20,383 nt of DNA. Origin: Anaerolineaceae bacterium UBA6801. GTDB lineage: Bacteria; Chloroflexota; Anaerolineae; Anaerolineales; Anaerolineaceae. Numbering within the stretch: the first letter of the stretch is position 1; every line of letters begins with the position of its first letter. The translations under genes were made by a program, and so were the position numbers. Below the pieces are notes generated by a model. It was not told where the DNA came from, did no database searches, and was given only the letters and a program-made list of their open reading frames with translations. The stretch covers positions 1 to 20,383 of the forward strand of contig DKFH01000105.1 of the NCBI GenBank assembly GCA_002452315.1. Direction: 5' to 3'. Shown here in pieces: positions 1-5,835 of the stretch.

Positions 1-959
1 CGAGCCGCCACCACCGGGTTCGTCTCCCGCGAGAGGACCATCACCTCTATCCCGGTCAGCCTGCGCAAGGTTTCAAGGCCCAGGCTGTCTGAGCGATTGG
101 CCGCCACCATTTCCTGGCCCAGTTCATTGACCCACACCCGGTTATCGGTGATAACGCCATCAAAATCCAAAACGATCAACCGGATATCCTCGGGCAAGCG
201 CCGGCGTTGATTTGCGGGGTCAACCATCTCCAGCCCGTGGGGGTTATTCAGCACCATCTGCTCCGCACCCTGCCAATCGGAGGGCAGGTCGATATCCACG
301 GTGAAATGGGGATCAATCATCAAAGGCAGAATGGTATCACCGGTCATAGAATGCTTTTCCAACACGGTCTTCGTCCAGATTGCGTCAATATGGCCCGTCT
401 GCCAGTAGACATCCGGCAATACCTGCCGGGGCGCATTGTAAGGCTCAGGAAGGCCCTCAACTTCCAACAAAGGGATCATTTTTTTCGTTTGTTCGTCGAT
501 CGTCCACATCTTGTAGGGATTCTGACCGGCAGGCACAACGCCGCGCACACTATCCGCCTCAGGATGATCCAGCAATAAACAAATAGCCTCATCCACACAA
601 TCCAATGGCCGGATGGGCGAGGTGGGGCGCAGCCACACCACAGCCTCCGGGAAGTAATTTTCATGTACAGCCAGCCAATCCAGGCAATGTTTCGCCACAG
701 GCAAATCAAGCGTGTCATCCTGGGCAAACTCTGCCGGGCGCAAAAAAGGCGCCTCTGCGCCGTATTGGCGGGCAACTTGTGCAATTTCCTCATCGTCGGT
801 TGAGACAACCACGCGGGTCACGAATTCCGATTGGTGGCCTGCGACAACACTGTAAGCCAATAGTGGAAAGCCGGCAAAATCTTTGATATTCTTCCCTGGG
901 ATGCCCTTCGACCCTCCTCGTGCAGGAACGATCGCTAAAACCTCAGGCTGCTTTACCAT
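1..959 (-). CDS. neuA: CMP-nonulosonate (N-acylneuraminate) cytidylyltransferase fused to a HAD phosphatase-like domain, 3' end cut by window edge
   Basis: About 319 codons are visible and the C-terminus lies beyond the left edge. The N-terminal domain carries the NeuA/KdsB nucleotide-binding motif VPARGGSKGIPGKN at residues 11-24, so it should transfer CMP from CTP to a nonulosonic acid (sialic, legionaminic, pseudaminic or KDN type) in the cytosol. A linker near residue 245 leads into a second domain with LDFDGVITDN; D265 and D267 fit the HAD nucleophile and acid/base pair of the KDO-8-phosphate phosphatase-like family. The frame was followed at several points across both domains with no break. 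The ATG overlaps the upstream SDR stop by 7 nt, so the two are probably translationally coupled. Animal CMAS has the same domain order, with a mostly structural HAD. Whether this one is a phosphatase cannot be told here. The exact sugar is unknown. Confidence 0.93.
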   Translation of the reverse strand, partial: MVKQPEVLAIVPARGGSKGIPGKNIKDFAGFPLLAYSVVAGHQSEFVTRVVVSTDDEEIAQVARQYGAEAPFLRPAEFAQDDTLDLPVAKHCLDWLAVHENYFPEAVVWLRPTSPIRPLDCVDEAICLLLDHPEADSVRGVVPAGQNPYKMWTIDEQTKKMIPLLEVEGLPEPYNAPRQVLPDVYWQTGHIDAIWTKTVLEKHSMTGDTILPLMIDPHFTVDIDLPSDWQGAEQMVLNNPHGLEMVDPANQRRRLPEDIRLIVLDFDGVITDNRVWVNELGQEMVAANRSDSLGLETLRRLTGIEVMVLSRETNPVVAA

Positions 960-1774
960 GCAGTCCACCCGCCATCGACGACTAAATTTCCACCAGTCAT
1001 ATATGATGAAGCCTCAGAAGCTAAAAATAAAATAGCGCCATTCATCTCATCCTGTTCTGCCATGCGTCCCATCACCGTCCGCGTGGAATAAGCCTCAAGG
1101 AAGACCTGGTCGTGCTGGTTAAACACCCCGCCTGGCGTTAAGGCGTTCACCCTGATTGGTTTGCCTGCGTAATAGGTTGCCAAATAGCGGGTCAGCCCAA
1201 GAACACCAGCCTTGCTGACCGAGTAATAAACCGGCTTATATTGACGTGGGCCTTCTGACCGCTCATACAAGCGTTGATCAGGGCCTACCAGGCCATACGT
1301 CGAACAGATGTTGATGATCACACCATAGTTCTGGGATAGCATCTGCCTGGCGCAAGCCTGGCAGGTTAAAAACATCCCAGTCAGGTTCACATCCATCGCT
1401 TTCTGCCAGTTTTCCAGGGTATAGGTTTCAAAGGCGTTTGAAGTTTGCGCGTCCAGGTTTTGAGGGTCAAATTTTGGATCAAGCGCTGCGCTGTTAACTA
1501 AAATATCCAGTTGTCCAAACTCTGCAACTGAATGGGCAACACAGGCGGCTACAGATTCAGGATCGGTCACATCCAGTTTCACTGCGATGGCTCGAATGTT
1601 AACCTCCCGCAGGGATTGCGCATGGTCCTTTGCAGCATCAAAATCAAGGTCAGCAACCACAATCCTGGCCCCTGCTTCACCTAACGTGCGCGTGAACTGG
1701 CGCCCTAACAAGCCAGCGCCCCCCGTCACCAGCGCTGTCCGGCCTTCTAATGAGAACTTATCAAAAATAGCCAA
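953..1774 (-). CDS. Short-chain dehydrogenase/reductase (classical SDR; PtmA-like by context)
   Basis: This is a complete classical SDR of 273 aa. The Rossmann glycine motif TGGAGLLG is at residues 17-24. D42 at the end of beta-2 suggests NAD(H) preference. The NNAG-equivalent is NSAA (94-97), and the catalytic set is N130, S158, Y184 and K188 (YSVSK). The C-terminal GGNLVVDGGW is typical of the fold. Start is TTG, supported by AAGGAA six bases upstream; no better ATG lies near the N-terminus. It overlaps neuA by 7 nt. In Campylobacter, an SDR named PtmA sits beside the cytidylyltransferase PtmB in the legionaminate locus, and the pairing here looks similar. The substrate is not evident: a sugar or sugar-phosphate precursor of the nonulosonic acid is a reasonable guess, a generic 3-oxoacyl or polyol substrate is the alternative. 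Confidence 0.9.
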   Translation of the reverse strand: MAIFDKFSLEGRTALVTGGAGLLGRQFTRTLGEAGARIVVADLDFDAAKDHAQSLREVNIRAIAVKLDVTDPESVAACVAHSVAEFGQLDILVNSAALDPKFDPQNLDAQTSNAFETYTLENWQKAMDVNLTGMFLTCQACARQMLSQNYGVIINICSTYGLVGPDQRLYERSEGPRQYKPVYYSVSKAGVLGLTRYLATYYAGKPIRVNALTPGGVFNQHDQVFLEAYSTRTVMGRMAEQDEMNGAILFLASEASSYMTGGNLVVDGGWTAW

Positions 1775-1780
1775 TTGAAA

Positions 1781-1786
1781 TTCCTT
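1781..1786 (-). promoter_or_regulatory. Ribosome-binding site supporting the TTG start of the SDR gene
   Basis: AAGGAA on the minus strand lies 6 nt upstream of the TTG at 1774-1772. It is the best evidence that translation starts at this unusual codon, since there is no ATG between here and the Rossmann motif. Confidence 0.6.
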
Positions 1787-1789
1787 GGT

Positions 1790-1818
1790 TTGACAAACGA
1801 AACATAGATGGATATTAT
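1790..1818 (+). promoter_or_regulatory. Candidate plus-strand (antisense) sigma70 promoter
   Basis: TTGACA (1790-1795), a 17-nt spacer and TATTAT (1813-1818) give 11 of 12 consensus matches on the plus strand, opposite to every gene in the window. Its -10 overlaps the minus-strand TATAAT, sharing the same AT core. Transcription would start near 1825 and run antisense into the 3' part of the Gfo/Idh gene. No protein gene of normal size follows on the plus strand. Confidence 0.4.
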
Positions 1819-1842
1819 ACCCGGAGGATTTAAAAGCGTGAC
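1814..1842 (-). promoter_or_regulatory. Candidate internal promoter for SDR and neuA
   Basis: The 119-bp gap between the Gfo/Idh start-proximal neighbour and the SDR contains a perfect minus-strand -10 TATAAT at 1819-1814. Seventeen bases upstream is a poor -35 (GTCACG, three of six matches). Transcription would begin near 1807 and leave a leader of about 33 nt before the TTG start. The gap is larger than most in this operon, which fits a local promoter. The weak -35 keeps confidence modest. Confidence 0.4.
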
Positions 1843-1891
1843 CGGGGAGATGTCCTCGACCTCTCAGATGAATGGCCTAATTCAAGCACAT

Positions 1892-1908
1892 CCTCAATCA
1901 AATTGAGG
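1892..1908. repeat. Perfect 7-bp inverted repeat with 3-nt loop
   Basis: CCTCAAT, CAA, ATTGAGG forms a perfect short hairpin overlapping the last codons and stop of the Gfo/Idh gene. Neither strand has a run of T after it, so it does not look like a classical rho-independent terminator. It could stabilise an mRNA end or be chance. Confidence 0.4.
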
Positions 1909-2898
1909 TGGTATTTCCACCATCACACCCAACATGGCTGCTTCATGTACGGCCGAAGTGAGGATCAGGGATTGAATCCCATCCGCCAGACTGCAACGGG
2001 AGGGGCCACCCCCCCTGACCAGAGCTAGAAAATGCGCCATCTCAGCCAGGAACAAGGCGTTACGCTCAAAATCGCCCGGGGGTGCAATCTCCTCCCAGCG
2101 GTTTTCCTCGGCATAATAAACCTTGGCTATGCCGGTGTCATTGTCCCAGCGGAGGCGTCCCCCCGTCCCGGTGATCTCCAGCCAATGGGCTGGCGGTTGC
2201 TGAAAGTAATCCAGGTGTACCGATCCGATCACACCGCTCTCAAAGCGCAGCGTGATCTCCGCCAGGTCTTCCACATCAATATCAAGGTCAGATACCTGGC
2301 CAGTGTGCGCGAACAGTGATCCCACCTCACCAAACAACCAGCGCAGGTAATCCAGCGGGTGGCAGAGGGTGTTCACCACGCCTCCACCCAGGTCCTTGCG
2401 AGCCGCATAACTCTGGCGGTAATCCTCCCAGGGATGCCACCCAGGCAGAAACTCACCCCAATGGGCGCGAAAGCTGAGCGGCCGGCCGATCTTGCCGGCA
2501 TCCAGCACCGCTTTAACCTGCCCTAAAACCGGGTGAAAGCGAAACTGGAACCCAACCAACGTCTCAACCCCGGCCGCGTTCACCGCAGTGCGCAAGGCAT
2601 TAAGGTCAGGACCCACCTTGTCAGCCACGGGCTTTTCCAGCAGCAGGTGGCATCCGGCTTGCGCCGCAGGAATGGCCACCGCCAAGTGCAGTGCGGTGGG
2701 GTTGGCCACAATGACTGCATCCGGCTTGTGTGCCAGGGCCATCTTCAGGTCCGTTTCAACAGGGAAAGGCGCCAGTTCATCCTCTGGCAGCGTGCTGTGA
2801 TGCGTCCGGTAGAGCAGGATATCCCGCTCACCCAGTGCTAATAGATTTCGCAGGTGCCGCCTACCAATTGATCCTAATCCGGCAATGAGTATTTTCAT
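1894..2898 (-). CDS. Gfo/Idh/MocA-family NAD(P)-dependent oxidoreductase
   Basis: This is a complete 334-aa protein with the usual two-domain layout. The N-terminal Rossmann fold has GLGSIG at residues 7-12 and the family EKP motif at 88-90 with its conserved lysine K89. The C-terminal substrate domain carries GGGVVNTLCHPLDY, whose H180 and D183 match the catalytic H-x-x-D of the family. These enzymes oxidise or reduce a carbinol on a sugar, nucleotide sugar or inositol. The start is the ATG at 2898, because AGGGAAG lies five bases before it; a GTG two codons upstream overlaps that site and is rejected. The gene lies between a glycosyltransferase and the SDR/neuA pair. Similar oxidoreductases occur in nonulosonate loci, so a role in precursor synthesis is plausible, but the substrate cannot be read from sequence. 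Confidence 0.9.
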   Translation of the reverse strand: MKILIAGLGSIGRRHLRNLLALGERDILLYRTHHSTLPEDELAPFPVETDLKMALAHKPDAVIVANPTALHLAVAIPAAQAGCHLLLEKPVADKVGPDLNALRTAVNAAGVETLVGFQFRFHPVLGQVKAVLDAGKIGRPLSFRAHWGEFLPGWHPWEDYRQSYAARKDLGGGVVNTLCHPLDYLRWLFGEVGSLFAHTGQVSDLDIDVEDLAEITLRFESGVIGSVHLDYFQQPPAHWLEITGTGGRLRWDNDTGIAKVYYAEENRWEEIAPPGDFERNALFLAEMAHFLALVRGGGPSRCSLADGIQSLILTSAVHEAAMLGVMVEIPPQFD

Positions 2899-2903
2899 AT
2901 TCA

Positions 2904-2910
2904 CTTCCCT
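2904..2910 (-). promoter_or_regulatory. Ribosome-binding site fixing the Gfo/Idh start
   Basis: AGGGAAG on the minus strand ends five bases before the ATG at 2898. It overlaps the in-frame GTG at 2904-2902, which excludes that GTG as the start. Confidence 0.6.
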
Positions 2911-2938
2911 GTTTGCTTATTATTTCAAGGCAGTTTGA

Positions 2939-3934
2939 TCAGTTCAACCACCGATAGATACGATTAACGATCCCCTGTAAAACATAACGGACCCAGCCCA
3001 ACTCAACCAGGCGCTTGGTGAACCCTTTGGCGCCCTGCTTCTTCTCAACCGCCTCTACCGATAGGCCAGCCTCGGCAGCCAGGGCAGCCACTTCATCTGA
3101 AATGGCGTTGCCCATCAACCGCATGGTTTGCTCACGGGTACACAAGCGCAGGTAGCCCTTGGCATCCATCCGGTCGTCCATCTCCACCATGCGCCCCATC
3201 ACCTGGTCGCTCCACCCCTCAGGCAGCATCTCCGCCAGCACCTCCTGCAGCACAGCTTTGGGGCACACCATCTGGAAATGATGGGCGGAAACCCAGGCCT
3301 CAAGACCCTGGTAAGTGAGGATGAGGTCCTCAATCCCGTTCACCTCCGATTGGTAGGCCTCCCAGGTACGCCCGCTGTTTTCAATGTATTCTTCTTCCCA
3401 TTTACGGGGCATCAACAAGCCGCGCTGGCTGACCAGGCTGGATTGTTCTGCCCAGGCAATCGTACTGTCCGAGCCCATCGCCACCCGCTGACGGATGTAA
3501 AAACCGGTCACCGCACCGACATTGGGGTAAGTATCGATGATTTTCAGGTGTTCCCCCAGCCAGCCTGGCAAGTGAAAGACGTCGTCATCGGTATAAGCTA
3601 CAATCTCGCCCGGTGCAGCGTTGACGATCATCCTGAGCGCGTTCAGCTTGCCAATATTCCGCTTGGAGAGCAACAGGTAATCGATCGCCCCCCGCGAATA
3701 CAGGGTTTGCAGGTAATCCACCATTTCAGGGCAGCTGCCATTATCAAACACCAGCAGGTCAAAGGGCTCGTGTGTATTGGCCAGGATACTCTCGATGGTC
3801 ATGCGGGTCACATCCAGGCGGTTCTGAAAATACCCGGCCTGGTGCGGGGCATAGACCAGCACGGCCACTGTCGTGCGCGCCGGTGAGAAATCCAGGGTCT
3901 TACCCCGGGAGGGATTAACCCCAATACGCGGCAT
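2939..3934 (-). CDS. GT2-like (GT-A fold) glycosyltransferase
   Basis: This 331-aa protein has the features of an inverting GT-A glycosyltransferase. A beta-strand and DNGS (64-67) bind the nucleotide, NIGKLNALR (93-101) is the usual segment after it, and the metal-binding acidic cluster DDD (116-118, AYTDDDVFH) replaces a simple DxD. No membrane segment is obvious; the C-terminal part is rich in helices and ends in basic/aromatic residues that could touch the membrane. The ATG has a strong AAGGAG six bases upstream. It is separated by 24 nt from the preceding glycosyltransferase gene. It probably adds one sugar during chain assembly on the cytosolic face. Donor and acceptor are unknown. The N-terminal 20 residues before the first strand are longer than usual for GT2. 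Confidence 0.85.
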   Translation of the reverse strand: MPRIGVNPSRGKTLDFSPARTTVAVLVYAPHQAGYFQNRLDVTRMTIESILANTHEPFDLLVFDNGSCPEMVDYLQTLYSRGAIDYLLLSKRNIGKLNALRMIVNAAPGEIVAYTDDDVFHLPGWLGEHLKIIDTYPNVGAVTGFYIRQRVAMGSDSTIAWAEQSSLVSQRGLLMPRKWEEEYIENSGRTWEAYQSEVNGIEDLILTYQGLEAWVSAHHFQMVCPKAVLQEVLAEMLPEGWSDQVMGRMVEMDDRMDAKGYLRLCTREQTMRLMGNAISDEVAALAAEAGLSVEAVEKKQGAKGFTKRLVELGWVRYVLQGIVNRIYRWLN

Positions 3935-3958
3935 AGGCTGCTCCTTGTTTGTTCACCA

Positions 3959-4897
3959 TCACTTCACCCTCTTCTGCCGGTTAAGCTTGTAAGCCAACCA
4001 GCCGCACACCTCGCTAAAAGCTTTTGCCGGGTGAAATATTGCAAAGGACAACCACCCCAAAAGCCGCGAACGCAGGCGGATCAGGGGAAAGATTTCTACT
4101 TCCCGCCAGAAGGCGCCCCAATCTAATCGCCTTTGTTTTAGACCTTCTTCGGTCAGAACATGGGTGACATCCTGCAACGTGAAAATCGTCCGGCGTCCGC
4201 CGCCCAAACGCACGTTGACGTCCGTCTCTGGCTGGCGGAAGTGCGCCACACCGCCCGGCAGGTGGCGATAATCATGGTTCTGGTGCACAACCATAACAGC
4301 CTGCGAAAGATCAATCACCGGCCAGCCTTCCCAGCGCGACCGGTAGATCATCCAGTTATCCCATCCCGCCCGGCCTACGGCAAAATCGGGGATCTCCCGA
4401 AAGCACGCACGCGGATAAACAAAATAATCGCTGCCGGTCTGCCCGTGTAAAACGCCCTCTTTCGCCACCTGATCCAGCAAACCCGCCTCCCAATCGCCAG
4501 AAAAATTTAGGGGGGCTGTTATATCCATGTCCCAGCGCTGACCAACCCCCAAAAAGTGATCTTTTTCACCAGCCAGGGCCTGGACCGCCGTTAGAAGACT
4601 GGAGGTAAAGAGAATATCCGCATTGGCATACATCAGAAACGGTGATTCGTTCACCTGCCTTGCCAGGGCAAAGATCGAGCTGATCAGGGGCGTCCCGGAG
4701 GCATTGCAGCGCACATCCGGCAGATGGGTGATACCCAGCTCCTGGCACTGCTCGGCAATCCCGGGCTCATCCCCAATCACCACCACCGCCACGTCCGTGC
4801 CCAGCGCCCGCCAGTTGAGCAGCATATTGCGCTGGATGACCGTGATGTGCGGATCGGTAAAGGGCTTTGGTGCGGTAAACAGGGTCAGCAGAGGCAT
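3959..4897 (-). CDS. Putative GT-A-type glycosyltransferase with GWDNW and HQNHDY motifs
   Basis: The protein has 312 aa and I do not recognise a named family with certainty. It starts with beta-alpha units like a GT-A fold. YANADILF at 90-97 sits where a DxD-type metal site is expected (D94), followed by GWDNW (178-182) and HQNHDY (205-210), the latter probably near the acceptor or metal site. The end is strongly basic (KLNRQKRVK). The ATG is four bases after the upstream methyltransferase stop, so translation is probably coupled; AAGG lies 12 nt upstream, which is far. Placed between a methyltransferase and a GT2 enzyme, it most likely transfers a sugar in the same glycan. A nucleotidyltransferase-like role is a weaker alternative. 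Confidence 0.65.
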   Translation of the reverse strand: MPLLTLFTAPKPFTDPHITVIQRNMLLNWRALGTDVAVVVIGDEPGIAEQCQELGITHLPDVRCNASGTPLISSIFALARQVNESPFLMYANADILFTSSLLTAVQALAGEKDHFLGVGQRWDMDITAPLNFSGDWEAGLLDQVAKEGVLHGQTGSDYFVYPRACFREIPDFAVGRAGWDNWMIYRSRWEGWPVIDLSQAVMVVHQNHDYRHLPGGVAHFRQPETDVNVRLGGGRRTIFTLQDVTHVLTEEGLKQRRLDWGAFWREVEIFPLIRLRSRLLGWLSFAIFHPAKAFSEVCGWLAYKLNRQKRVK

Positions 4898-4901
4898 GGC
4901 A

Positions 4902-5783
4902 TCAGCCTACCTTCTCATCCGGTAAGGGCAGCCAGGCCTGTTGCGGAAAGAGCTTTTGGACTGTGCGGCGGTAAAACATCCCCGCCTGGCGCTTCAACCC
5001 CACCAGGCGATCACGGGTGATTGGCAGCGAGGGCGCTTCGTCTGGTAAGGGTTGGGCTAACAGGGTCAGGTAAAGATTCAACAGCGAGGAACGCGGGAAT
5101 CCATGCCGGTGGAAAAAGAACACATGGTAACCGGCCTCTCTTAAAACCATTTGCAAGGTATGCGGGGTGTAGCAGGCCAGGTGGGCCAGTTCGTAGCTAT
5201 CATGGGCGTAGAAATTGGGGACTTCCAGTAAGAGGATCCCGCTTTCTTTAAGCAGATCTGTGCGGATCATCCTCAGCATACCCACCGGGTCTGGCAGGTG
5301 TTCCAGCACATGGATCATGCTGATCAGGTCAAAGCGGGGTGGATTTTCTTCCAGCAAGGCCTCCACAGAAGCAAACATCGCAATCCCCCGCGCTTCGGCA
5401 TGCTGCCGGTAGGCGTCCCCCGGCTCTACACCGGTCACCGCCGCATCAAAAGCGTTATGAAAGGCTTCCAGCAGTACCCCGGTGGAGGCGCCAATATCCA
5501 GGATGCGCCCTGGCGGGTCAATTTTGAGGGTTTGCAAAATGCTGATCAGAGACAAAGCCCGGTGTTGCTGAACCCACAGGTCTTTCGGGGTTGGCTCAAC
5601 GCTGGATTGATAAATCTGGCGATAGGTTTCCGCATAAAAGGCAGGGTCTGCTGCCTGGCTGCCCTGCGGGGATTGATAAACCAGCCCACAGTTTTCGCAC
5701 TGGAAATAAACCAGGGGAAAGCCAAAGGATTCCGCCCGCTCAAAATGATCATATTGTTCGGATCCGCACAAAAAACATGTCAT
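4902..5783 (-). CDS. Class I SAM-dependent methyltransferase with N-terminal zinc-knuckle
   Basis: This 293-aa protein begins with two CxxC pairs (C3/C6 and C29/C32), likely a zinc ribbon like that in sugar C-methyltransferases and related enzymes. The SAM domain follows: motif I ILDIGASTG (94-102), the acidic residue after beta-2 in GVEPG (118-122) and the post-motif HVLEHLPDP (158-166). It should transfer a methyl group from S-adenosylmethionine to a sugar nucleotide or growing glycan in the cytosol; O- versus C-methylation is not evident. The ATG has no strong Shine-Dalgarno. The 52-nt gap upstream is AT-rich. It is tightly linked to the following glycosyltransferase gene (4-nt gap), which suggests that the methylated residue belongs to the same polymer. 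Confidence 0.85.
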   Translation of the reverse strand: MTCFLCGSEQYDHFERAESFGFPLVYFQCENCGLVYQSPQGSQAADPAFYAETYRQIYQSSVEPTPKDLWVQQHRALSLISILQTLKIDPPGRILDIGASTGVLLEAFHNAFDAAVTGVEPGDAYRQHAEARGIAMFASVEALLEENPPRFDLISMIHVLEHLPDPVGMLRMIRTDLLKESGILLLEVPNFYAHDSYELAHLACYTPHTLQMVLREAGYHVFFFHRHGFPRSSLLNLYLTLLAQPLPDEAPSLPITRDRLVGLKRQAGMFYRRTVQKLFPQQAWLPLPDEKVG

Positions 5784-5835
5784 ACGCTGCTCACTGAAGA
5801 AAACCTACATGAATTATAATATCCAGAGAACTGGC

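Noticed and set aside
476..808. 110-aa minus-strand open frame inside neuA
   Set aside because: It is out of frame with neuA, whose own frame is continuous here and has the expected motifs.
2899..2904. GTG start two codons upstream of the Gfo/Idh ATG
   Set aside because: It overlaps the AGGGAAG ribosome site that serves the ATG at 2898.
3128..3886. 252-aa open frame on the plus strand
   Set aside because: It lies wholly opposite the GT2 gene, has histidine/valine-rich composition typical of an antisense shadow, and shows no domain motif.
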